From the NCBI GenBank assembly GCA_965247255.1, contig CBDFGS010000008.1, positions 372,001 to 436,000 of the forward strand: a stretch of DNA of 64,000 bases, written 5' to 3'. The DNA comes from CBDFGS01 sp965247255. Its GTDB lineage: Bacteria; Chloroflexota; Dehalococcoidia; Lucifugimonadales; CAUZJF01. Each line of letters begins with the position of its first letter. The stretch's first letter is position 1. The notes below the pieces were generated by a model. It was given only the letters and a program-made list of their open reading frames with translations. It was not told the DNA's origin and did no database searches. Shown piece by piece: positions 52,745-61,345 of the stretch. Both the position numbers and the translations under genes were made by a program.

Positions 52745-53649
52745 CTTCACAGCCTGTGCGGGTGGAGGACGCATTCCCCGCAATAGTCACCAAGCAGGAG
52801 TTCCGACGCATCACCCGCTCCCTTCGCTCCAAGGCCCCGGCCAGGGTCAACCCCCGGCGGGCATCCAGCCCCTACCTCCTCAGCGGCTTGGTGAAATGTG
52901 AGAAGTGCGGAAAGGCGCTCACTGCGGCTGAGGCCAAGAGCGGCAAGTACAGCTACTACGTCTGCCACTCACTGCTGAAGAAGGGCAAGGGAACCTGCAA
53001 GACGCCTCGCCTCAACTCCAAGCGCTTTGAGAAGCTGATGATCGACCAGATTCGCGCAAACATCCTCACGGAAAGCAACATCCGGGACCTGGTTAGGCTG
53101 ATGGACGAGGAGATGGACGGCGTGGCTGCTGAGCAGCGGGAGAGGCTGGAAAACATCGAAGCGGAGCTTATCGAGGTGCGGCGGCGCTTGGATCGGGTGT
53201 GGCACGTCATCGAGAACTCGGAACTCGACATATCCGACGCCACCTCCCGCATCAGAGAGCACCGGGAGCGTCAGGAGAAGCTGGAGATCGCCGCAGAGGA
53301 GGCCAGGGCATTGCTCTCAGAGCGCCGGGCCGTGCTGGACAACGTGGACACCATCGCCGCCTTCGCCGAGGACACGAGCGACTTCCTGATGACCAGCGAA
53401 ATCACCGAATCGAGGGCCTTCATCAAGTCCTTCGTCAAGGAGATCAAGGTCAAGCCAGGAAAGGCGACGGTCTTCTACACCCTACCCACGCCGCCGGACA
53501 GCCCGATAGGGGGCGGAGACGCCGCAGAGGTGGCTCTCCACGGCCCAGTAGTTCGCAGTTCAGTACACGTTGGTGGGCCGGACTGGACGAAATCGAGAAC
53601 CGAGGCCGGTTCTGTAGTCACTCCATCCGACGGCATGGGGATGGTGTAG
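52745..53649 (+). pseudogene. Serine recombinase, C-terminal fragment 1
   Basis: The frame begins within the recombinase domain (PVRVEDAFPAIVTKQEFRRI). It continues through the zinc ribbon (CEKCGKALT...YVCHSLLKKGKGTC), a coiled coil and the end VFYTLPTPPDSPIGGGD. The catalytic N-terminal half is missing, next to the IS21 right end. The 3' end overlaps fragment 2 on the opposite strand by about 175 bases, so two recombinase genes meet tail to tail here. Confidence 0.75.
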
Positions 53650-54719
53650 GTCAGCACGGCCTCGTCTCCCGTCACCTCGATGCCCTCCACGAAGTTGCGG
53701 ATGAGGGCCTTGCGCTCGGGGAACGTCCCCTCCTGCAAGAACTCCCGGAAGTCCGCCACGTACCCCTTGATCTCCTCCGTGCCGGGTAGCTCGACCCTTC
53801 GCTGCTCCAATAGGCCGACAGCCTCCTCCCGTGCTGCAGTGAGCTGGTCCTGGCGATGCCGAAGGGACAGGATGCGGGGCGACAGGGCATCCATGGTCAA
53901 CTGCTTCGTCTCCAATGCTTCGTGGAGGTTCTCTAGCCTGCTCTCCACGTCCGCAAGCTCTGCCCATATGACCTTCAGCCTCCCGTTCATCTCACCGGCC
54001 ATAGCGTCTATCTCCTCGGCGACTAAGGTGACCAGCTCCGTGATGGTCCCGTCGGTGAGGATCCGTTCTTTGATTTTGTCTATGATGAACCCCTCCACCC
54101 TTGGGGCGTTCAGGTAGCGGGCCTCGCAGGTTCCCGCGCCCTCTCGGTACAGCGTGCCGCAGATGTAGTAGCCGTACTGTCCGCTCTTGGCTCCCTGGCC
54201 TATGTATGACCTGCCGCATACGCCACACCTCAATAGTCCACTGAGAAGGAACTTGCTGCCAACCCGTGCGGGCCTCTGTGCCACCGGCGCCCGCTCATGG
54301 AGGGCCTGCTGCACACTCTCGAACAGTCTTCTGGACACCAGGGGTTTCCAGGCCTTGGCAACCCGCACTGGCTCCGGGGCCTGCTCTCCCTTCGCCGTCC
54401 TGCCCCAGACGGCAGTTCCGGTGTAGGCTTCGTTGGTGAGCAGGTAGTGGAGTCCACCTTTGTACCAGCGTTTGCCACGGTTGGTGATGCCCCTATCGTT
54501 CAGCTCTTTGCATATCTCCTTGAGGCCGTTGCCTCTGAGGGAGCTCTCGAATATCTCCTTCACTATCGGAGCAGTGGCAGGGTCAACCTTCAAAGTGGGA
54601 CGCTCCTTCGCCCCGTCGCTGATTTTGACCCTCTTGTAGCCGAAGGGAGCCTTGGAGCCGAGGAAGAAGCCTCTCGATGCCGCCTCCCGCATCCCCCGAA
54701 CGACTTCCTGCGCGAGGTT
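53475..54719 (-). pseudogene. Serine recombinase, C-terminal fragment 2
   Basis: From DNLAQEVVRGMREAASRGFF the frame carries the recombinase domain, a zinc ribbon (CGVCGRSY...YYICGTLYREGAGTC), a coiled coil and the tail TYTIPMPSDGVTTEP. It begins at the codon at which the N-terminal fragment at 31286-31695 ends, so the two look like halves of one gene type, now 22 kb apart and in opposite orientation. Upstream of 54719 the open frame has no recombinase similarity. Confidence 0.75.
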
Positions 54720-54742
54720 ATCGGTTATCCAATCGAAACAAA
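54719..54742 (+). repeat. 24-nt junction sequence, copy at the C-terminal recombinase fragment
   Basis: It matches 31697-31720 at 20 of 24 positions. It lies directly at the break of recombinase fragment 2. Confidence 0.5.
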
Positions 54743-54829
54743 AAACTGCGGTACTCGTGGGCAGTGGGACTGGGTGCAGTAGAAGTCGGCGACACCGGGA
54801 CTTCCAGCTAGCTATCTGGCGCTCCTGAC

Positions 54830-55021
54830 TTGAGGGTTGCCGAGGAGCTGATACAAGCATCCACACCGATTGAGCTTCCATGTGGCCCGCCACCTCCGGA
54901 AGAGTTCAGCTTGCAGTGTCCTCAGAATACCGATATCCTCGCAATAATCGATGCTGCTACTGGAGAGCATTTGCACGGATACCTGAAAACCGAGGGGGGA
55001 ACGGAAACTCACTTCCATTGA
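54830..55021 (+). CDS. Possible small hypothetical protein
   Basis: A TTG-initiated frame of 63 codons encodes a soluble, Pro/Glu-rich peptide (IELPCGPPPPEEFSLQCPQN, then TGEHLHGYLKTEGGTETHFH). No family or strong ribosome binding site supports it, so it may be a chance frame or a remnant. Confidence 0.3.
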   Translation: MRVAEELIQASTPIELPCGPPPPEEFSLQCPQNTDILAIIDAATGEHLHGYLKTEGGTETHFH

Positions 55022-55564
55022 CTGACCCCTAAACGACCCTTTGGGTAGCTCGGATTACAGCGTTGGGTAAGGTGCGCCAGCTGCGGCAAAACCGCGGCTG
55101 GCGCATCGACGTATTATGATAAAGATGTGTGACGGGGAGGTTCCATAATCACGCAGTTGTCGTCGTACCGATAATGCTTACTCGCTGCCGATGGCAGTTG
55201 AACAGACTCTAAAGAAAAAATCGGAGGTCAGTCTGAAATGACCGACACATCGACAGTGGAGCCCGCCGTTAAAGGAAGGGGGCCTGATCCAGAGCTTTGG
55301 CGGGCGGCGTGTCCTGGATGGCGTCGATCTGGCGCTCCGCGGCGGGGAGGTCCTCGCCCCTTGCGGTCGGCGTCCTGCGCTCTCATGCCCTGGACCGGCG
55401 ATTTGGCAGCTTGAGGGCGTCTGCTTGCAGGCTGTTTGGCAGGCCATAAACTCCACCAACACTGCCGAGAATGCGGACGCTCCCGAAAATGGCGACGGCG
55501 ATTTGTTGGTGCTCTGGCGTCAGGTCTCCCCCCACTAGGTGGGCCGTCGGGGGCAACGGTTAAG
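55022..55564. other. Remnant region before IS1380 copy 2
   Basis: Apart from the ABC transporter remnant at 55239-55376, this stretch shows no conserved gene. It ends in TTAAG, the left half of the target duplication of IS1380 copy 2. Confidence 0.45.
55239..55376 (+). pseudogene. N-terminal remnant of an ABC transporter ATPase
   Basis: ATG at 55239 opens MTDTSTVEPAV. After a one-base shift the frame reads GLIQSFGGRRVLDGVDLALRGGEVLA, the start of a sugar-type ABC ATPase just before Walker A. The rest is absent or unrecognisable. It is a short decayed fragment of about 45 codons. Confidence 0.55.
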
Positions 55565-57281
55565 CCCGAATCCACCGATGGACAGGGATGGACGGCGTGA
55601 GGACAGCGGAAGGGGGTGAGGGAGTTACAGGCGCGATGATCCGGGCTCGAATTTGGGTAGACGGGAGGTTGGCGGGCGGTCTGCAGGCGCTTTTGGGGGC
55701 ACCGATGGCGGCCTACAGTGGCTGTGGCGAGCCAGATGGCGGGATAGGACACGGCAAGAGGCGCTCGCGGACTGGGCTGACGCGAGATTGCAGGACGTTG
55801 GGTTGGCTGGTGGGTCAGTGGCGGACGGGCTCCGTCAGGCTGGGAGTGGAATGGCTCGCAGTCGGGCCAGGGCGCGGCTGAACTGCTCCTCCCAGGGCCA
55901 GCGCCGGGGAAGATGCAGGGTCAATCGGCGTGCCGAGCGGGTGATCCGTCCGGCCAAGGCAAAGACCCGTCGTCTGAGGGTCTTGGTGGTCACGATCTGC
56001 TGACCCAGGCCGATGCGGGCTGTCCAGCGGGCCAGGTTGTGCGCCATCACCTGTACCGCCAGCCAGGCGCCGTTGGCGGCGAAGCGGCCCGAGGGGAGAT
56101 GGTTCAGCCCCACGCCGTACTTGAGGTCGCGTATCGCATTCTCGATCTCGGCGTGACGGCGATGATCGGCCTCCAGTTCCAGCGTCTCCCCGTCCCGGTC
56201 GGTGATGAAGCCGTGATAGCTGTAGGTGGCGAAGAGAGCCAGTTGAGAACCGGGCGCCGGCTTCACCCGCCGGACGATGAGCCGTACCGGCGCGGCGTCC
56301 GCCTCGGCCTGGAACGGGGTGTAGGTGGTCTCGGCCACATCGGCGGCGCCGTCCATCCAGTAAGGAATCGGCGTCCAGGCATCTTCGGGTATCGCCTCGA
56401 TGAGATTCCGCAGGCGGGCGCGCTGGCGGATGGCGATGGAGAAGCGGACATCCATCCGGCGGCAGACGGCGACCACGGCGTGGGTATAGAAGCCGCTGTC
56501 GGCCCGCACCGTGAGTTGGCCCCTGGCTCCGCAGTAGCGCACCCGCCCCACCGTTTCACGCAGGAAGTGGGCAGCGCCGCGGGCGGTGTTGGCCCGGCCC
56601 TCGCGCAGGCGGGCCATCAGCACGTCGCCGGTGCCGGCGGCGACGGCCAGCAGCGGGTGATAGCCCCGCGCACCGGTGTAGCCGTGGTGGCGGGCGCCCT
56701 CCTTGGCCAGTCCGTAGGTCTCGCAGATCGTCGAATCAAGGTCGATGGTGAATGGTGCGCCGCCGGGTCCGGCACCGGCCTTCCAGACCCGGGCCAGCAA
56801 CTCGCGGCTCACCCGGTCCAGTTGGCGGACATGGCCCCACCTGAAGCTGCGCAGGAAGGTGCCCAGGGTGGAGGGAGCCTTAGCCGTGAAACCGAGCACG
56901 CGGGCGGTCCCGCCGGCGCGCAGCACAACGGCGTCGTCGATGCAATCTCCGCCGGCTAGGGCGGAGGCCACCAGGGTCATCATCTTGTCGCCGGTGTTCG
57001 CCCGGCCCGGCGCGCCGCCGAGGTCGAGGTGCTTCCGGAGGAGTTGGGGCAGGCCAAGGCGCAGGGCGAGGGTGGCGGGAAGGATCAGCCCGGCATTGGC
57101 CACCAGGCGGTGGTCGTCGAAGGCGATTTGGATGCGGTCGGGGTGGTTACGTGGTAGCATCTATCAGGTGCTCCTTTTCTGGGACCGGTTTTCTGTTTCA
57201 AAACCATTATCCCAGATTCAGAGGCGCACCCTTTTGTTTCTTCAGCAGGCCTCCTACACGCCGTCCTTCGGTGGATTCGGG
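55565..57281 (-). mobile_element. IS1380-family insertion sequence, copy 2
   Basis: The inverted ends CCCGAATCCACCGATGGAC (55565-55583) and the complement of CCCGAATCCACCGAAGGAC (57263-57281) differ at one base. TTAAG is present on both sides (55560-55564 and 57282-57286), a target duplication that shows this copy inserted here by transposition. It has the same orientation as copy 1, 31 kb away. Confidence 0.92.
55835..57160 (-). CDS. IS1380-family transposase (copy 2)
   Basis: This 441-residue DDE transposase has the same motifs and length as the protein at 24807-26132 (TIDLDSTICETYG, VRADSGFY, AEIENAIRDLKYG). Differences are scattered substitutions with no frameshift. It is expected to be active. 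Confidence 0.93.
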   Translation of the reverse strand: MLPRNHPDRIQIAFDDHRLVANAGLILPATLALRLGLPQLLRKHLDLGGAPGRANTGDKMMTLVASALAGGDCIDDAVVLRAGGTARVLGFTAKAPSTLGTFLRSFRWGHVRQLDRVSRELLARVWKAGAGPGGAPFTIDLDSTICETYGLAKEGARHHGYTGARGYHPLLAVAAGTGDVLMARLREGRANTARGAAHFLRETVGRVRYCGARGQLTVRADSGFYTHAVVAVCRRMDVRFSIAIRQRARLRNLIEAIPEDAWTPIPYWMDGAADVAETTYTPFQAEADAAPVRLIVRRVKPAPGSQLALFATYSYHGFITDRDGETLELEADHRRHAEIENAIRDLKYGVGLNHLPSGRFAANGAWLAVQVMAHNLARWTARIGLGQQIVTTKTLRRRVFALAGRITRSARRLTLHLPRRWPWEEQFSRALARLRAIPLPA

Positions 57282-57298
57282 TTAAGAAGACTGGTCAC

Positions 57299-60200
57299 AT
57301 GACTCTCGCGGGGATTCCGGTGCAACGACTACACTGCGGTTGGCTCAGCCTTCACTCCAAGGCGGTGCGTCTATCCACGCGACGGCGACCCTCTGCGATT
57401 TCCACCCTGAGTGCCTTCGCCCTGGTGGCAACGGTGGCGCTTGGCATCCTGTTCGCTGGAACAGAGCCCGCCATCGCGCAGAACTCGGTTTCGATCTGCA
57501 GCCGCACCCAGCAGGTTCAGACCGCGATCCTCGCTGAGCTCCCCGATGTCAGCGACTGCGCGCTGGTTACGAGCACCAACCTTGCAGGAATCACCATGCT
57601 GAATCTTGGGTCTCAGAGCATAACCACCTTGCAGGCGGGCGATTTTGACGGCCTCTCCAGTCTGCAGATGCTGGACTTGGGCAACAACCAGGTGAGCACG
57701 CTGCCCGACGGCGTGTTCGACGGCCTCTCCAGTTTGCAGGTGCTGAACTTGGGCGCCAACCTGCAGCTGAGCCTGGCCGACGGCGTGTTCAACGGTCTCT
57801 CTAGTCTGCAGGTGCTGAACTTGTCGATCAACAACGTTCTGAGCACGCTGGCCGACGGCGTGTTCGACGGCCTCTCTGGTCTGCAAGAGCTGTCTTTGGG
57901 CGGCATCCACCTGAACACGCTGGCCGACGGCGTGTTCGACGACCTCTCCAGTCTGCAAGAGCTGGACTTGATGCTCAACTCTCTGAGCACGCTGCCCGAC
58001 GGCGTGTTCGACGGTCTCTCCAACCTGCAGGTGCTGGACTTGGGTCACAACTTTCTGAGCACGCTGCCCGACGGCGTGTTCGACGGTCTCTCCAATCTGC
58101 AGGAGCTGGACTTGCGCGGCAACCAGCTAAGCACGCTGCCCGACGGCGTGTTCGACGGTCTCTCCAGTCTGCAGGTGCTGGACTTGGACGGCAACCGGCT
58201 GAGCATGCTGCCCGACGGCGTGTTCGACGGTCTCTCCAATCTGCAGGTGCTGGACTTGGGCGGCAACCGGCTGAGCACGCTGCCCGACGGCGTGTTCGAC
58301 GGCCTCTCTGGTCTGCAAGAGCTGTTTTTGGGCGGCATCCACCTGAACACGCTGCCCGGCGGCGTGTTCGACGGCCTCTCCAGTCTGCAGGTGCTGGAAT
58401 TGGGCGACAACCGTCTGAGTACGCTGCCCGATGGCGTGTTCGACGGCCTCTCCAATTTGCAGGTGCTGGACTTGGGCGGCAACCCCGGCAGTCCTTTCTT
58501 ATTGATAATGGAGCTGGAGCGAACCGGCCCGGACACGTTTGTGGTGAAAGTCGCCGAGGGTGCACCTTTCGCTGTGACCACCGGCCTGACGGTGGAGGGC
58601 GGCACGCTGCCGGTCGACGTCACTTCGGTCACGGTCCCGGCGGGCAGCACGACGAGCGACCCGATCACCGTTACCCCGACGACGGGGAGGACCGCCCCGG
58701 TGGAGGTGAGCCTGGGCACAGCGCCGTCACTGCCCGCGGACTTCTCAGGTCTCCAGGTCGCCATCAGTCATAACTTGGCTTCGATCTGCAGCCGCACCCA
58801 GCAGGTTCAGACCGCGGTTCTCGCTGAGGTCCCCGATGTCAGCGACTGCGCGCTGGTTACCAGCACCAATCTTGCAGGAATCACCATACTGGAGGGTAAG
58901 TCTCAGAGCATAACCGCCTTGCGGGCGGGCGATTTTGACGGTCTCTCAAGTCTGCAGGTGCTGTCCTTGAGCTTCAACCAGCTAAGCACGCTGGCCGACG
59001 GCGTGTTCGACGACCTCTCCAGTCTGCAAGAGCTGGACTTGTTGCTCAACTCTCTGAGCACGCTGCCCGTCGGCGTGTTCGACGGTCTCTCCAGGCTGCA
59101 GGTGCTGGACTTGCGCGGCAACCAGCTAAGCACGCTGCCCGACGGCGTGTTCGACGGCCTCTCCAGGCTGCAGGTGCTGTCCTTGAGCGGCAACCAGCTG
59201 AGCACGCTGCCCGTCGGCGTGTTCGACGGCCTCTCCAGTCTGGGGCTGCTGGAGTTGCGCTACAACCAGCTGAGGACGCTGCCCGACGGCGTGTTCGACG
59301 GTCTCTCCAGTCTGCAGGTGCTGGACTTGGGTCACAACTTTCTGAGCACGCTGCCCGGCGGCGTGTTCGACGGCCTCTCCCGTCTGCAGGTGCTGGAATT
59401 GGGCGACAACCGTCTGAGTACACTGCCCGATGGCGTGTTCGACGGCCTCTCCAATCTGCAGGTGCTGGACTTGGGCGGCAACCCCGGCAGTCCTTTCTTA
59501 TTGATAATGGAGCTGGAGCGAACCGGCCCGGACACGTTTGTGGTGAAAGTCGCCGAGGGTGCACCTTTCGCAATGACCAACGGCCTGACGGTGGAGGGCG
59601 GCACGCTGCCGGTCGGCGTCACTTCGGTCACGGTCCCGGCGGGCAGCACGACGAGCGACCCGCTCACCGTCGTCCCGACGACGGGGAGGACCGCCCCGGT
59701 GGAGGTGAGCCTGGGCACAGCGCCGTCACTGCCCGCGGACTTCTCAGGCCTCCAGGTCGCCATCGGTCATAACTTGGCTTCGATCTGCAGCCGCACCCAG
59801 CAGGTTCAGACCGCGGTTCTCGCTGAGCTCCCCGATGTCATCGACTGCGCGCTGGTTACCAGCACCAATCTTGAAGGAATCACCATACTGGAGGGTAAGT
59901 CTCAGAGCATAACCGCCTTGCAGGCGGGCGATTTTGACGGTCTCTCAAGTCTGCAGGTGCTGTCCTTGAGCGGCAACAAGCTTAGCACGCTGCCCGACAG
60001 CGTGTTCGACGGCCTCTCCAGTCTGCGAGAGTTGGACTTGGTGCTCAACCAGCTGAGCACGCTGCCCGATGGAATGTTCGACGGTCTCTCCGGCCTGCAA
60101 GAGCTGTCTTTGGGCCACAACTATCTGAGCACGCTGCCCGATGGAATGTTCGACGGTCTCTCCAGTCTGCAGGTGCTGGACTTGGGCGGCAACCGGCTGA

Positions 60201-61147
60201 GCACGCTGCCCGCCGGCGTATTCGACGGCCTGTCCGATCTGGGGTGGCTGGACTTGGGCGACAACCAGCTGAGGACGCTGCCCGCCGGCGTGTTCGACGG
60301 CCTCTCCAGTCTGGGGCTGCTGGAGTTGCGCTACAACCAGCTGAGGACGCTGCCTAACGGCGTGTTCGACGGCCTCTCCGGTCTGGAGGTGTTGGACTTG
60401 CGCGACAACCCCGGCAGTCCTTTTGTTTTGACCATGAAGTTGGAGCAAACCGGCCTGGACACGTTTGTGGTGAAAGTCGCCGAGGGTGCACCTTCCGCAA
60501 TGACCACCGGCCTGACGGTGGAGGGTGGCACGCTGCCGGTCGGCGTCACTTCGGTCACGGTCCCGGCGGGCAGCACGACGAGCGAGGCGATCCCCGTCGC
60601 CCCGACGACTGGGAGCACCACCCCGGTGGAGGTGAGCCTGGGCACAGCGCCGTCACTGCCCGCGGACTTCTCAGGCCTCCAGATCGCCGTGGGCGGTCCG
60701 CTCGTCCTGCGAGCACAGGTGGACGTTGATGAACCGCCCTCTCAACCTGAGGCTCCGAAAGTGAGACGCACCGGCCAGACCGAGCTGACGGTTAGCTGGA
60801 CAGCGCCCGATAACCAGGGCCCAGAGATCACCGACTACGACGTGCAATACCGGGATGCCTCCGGGGAGCTCCGGGATGCTGGATACGACGGCACTGGCAC
60901 ATCCATGACCTTGAAGGATTTGAGAGTGGGGGCCACTTACGAGGTCCAGGTGCGGGCCGTCAACGCTGAGGGAGCCGGTCCCTGGTCGGATTCAGGCCAG
61001 GGCGAGACGGAGGCAGCGCCCGAGCCTACCGCCACCGTCGCAGAAGGCACTGGTGGAGGATTCCCATGGCGGGTGATCTTGGCCATATTGGTTGGCGTAG
61101 GCGCCGGAGCCATTCTCCTGGCTAGGGCATGGCGCAAGGGGAGATAG
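57299..61147 (+). CDS. Giant leucine-rich-repeat surface protein with FN3 domain and membrane anchor
   Basis: The 1282-residue protein has a signal peptide (about residues 37-61, ending PAIAQ) and three similar blocks. Each block starts with a Cys-containing cap (SICSRTQQVQTA...DVSDCALVTSTNL). It continues with 24-residue LRRs of the type GVFDGLSSLQVLDLGGNRLSTLPD (about 13, 9 and 8 units). It ends with a beta domain (ERTGPDTFVVKVAEGAP...TVPAGSTTSD). A fibronectin type III domain (about 1145-1235), a C-terminal helix and a basic tail follow. It should be displayed on the cell surface for adhesion or binding. The ATG is 18 bases from IS1380 copy 2; a GTG at 57365 nearer the signal peptide is possible. 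Confidence 0.85.
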   Translation: MTLAGIPVQRLHCGWLSLHSKAVRLSTRRRPSAISTLSAFALVATVALGILFAGTEPAIAQNSVSICSRTQQVQTAILAELPDVSDCALVTSTNLAGITMLNLGSQSITTLQAGDFDGLSSLQMLDLGNNQVSTLPDGVFDGLSSLQVLNLGANLQLSLADGVFNGLSSLQVLNLSINNVLSTLADGVFDGLSGLQELSLGGIHLNTLADGVFDDLSSLQELDLMLNSLSTLPDGVFDGLSNLQVLDLGHNFLSTLPDGVFDGLSNLQELDLRGNQLSTLPDGVFDGLSSLQVLDLDGNRLSMLPDGVFDGLSNLQVLDLGGNRLSTLPDGVFDGLSGLQELFLGGIHLNTLPGGVFDGLSSLQVLELGDNRLSTLPDGVFDGLSNLQVLDLGGNPGSPFLLIMELERTGPDTFVVKVAEGAPFAVTTGLTVEGGTLPVDVTSVTVPAGSTTSDPITVTPTTGRTAPVEVSLGTAPSLPADFSGLQVAISHNLASICSRTQQVQTAVLAEVPDVSDCALVTSTNLAGITILEGKSQSITALRAGDFDGLSSLQVLSLSFNQLSTLADGVFDDLSSLQELDLLLNSLSTLPVGVFDGLSRLQVLDLRGNQLSTLPDGVFDGLSRLQVLSLSGNQLSTLPVGVFDGLSSLGLLELRYNQLRTLPDGVFDGLSSLQVLDLGHNFLSTLPGGVFDGLSRLQVLELGDNRLSTLPDGVFDGLSNLQVLDLGGNPGSPFLLIMELERTGPDTFVVKVAEGAPFAMTNGLTVEGGTLPVGVTSVTVPAGSTTSDPLTVVPTTGRTAPVEVSLGTAPSLPADFSGLQVAIGHNLASICSRTQQVQTAVLAELPDVIDCALVTSTNLEGITILEGKSQSITALQAGDFDGLSSLQVLSLSGNKLSTLPDSVFDGLSSLRELDLVLNQLSTLPDGMFDGLSGLQELSLGHNYLSTLPDGMFDGLSSLQVLDLGGNRLSTLPAGVFDGLSDLGWLDLGDNQLRTLPAGVFDGLSSLGLLELRYNQLRTLPNGVFDGLSGLEVLDLRDNPGSPFVLTMKLEQTGLDTFVVKVAEGAPSAMTTGLTVEGGTLPVGVTSVTVPAGSTTSEAIPVAPTTGSTTPVEVSLGTAPSLPADFSGLQIAVGGPLVLRAQVDVDEPPSQPEAPKVRRTGQTELTVSWTAPDNQGPEITDYDVQYRDASGELRDAGYDGTGTSMTLKDLRVGATYEVQVRAVNAEGAGPWSDSGQGETEAAPEPTATVAEGTGGGFPWRVILAILVGVGAGAILLARAWRKGR

Positions 61148-61345
61148 GCCCGGCGTCCTTCGGTGACGGCGACGACGGCCTGATGCTGGCCTGGCGCGCA
61201 ATATCGTGCACGGGGACGGGGCGTCCCAGTCGCTGTTTGAGTGGGGGATAAGAGTTCAGGTGTCTGTGGAACTTTTCTTGGCCCAGATACGTCTACACAC
61301 TAACCGACGGTATTTGCGGAATCGAAGTCAAGGAGTCTAGGTGAG

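Noticed and set aside
26254..55564. Complete prophage
   Set aside because: A repressor switch, RusA-like and recombinase genes are present, but no capsid, portal, terminase or tail genes were found.
57600..60430. CRISPR-like regular repeats
   Set aside because: The 72-bp period is the 24-residue LRR coding unit, is in frame throughout and has no unique spacers. No CRISPR array or cas gene was seen in the window.
57371..60645. Long repetitive open frames on the minus strand of the LRR gene
   Set aside because: They mirror the LRR repeat on the opposite strand, so their apparent repeats (for example QHLQTGETVEHAVGQ) come from the sense-strand periodicity.
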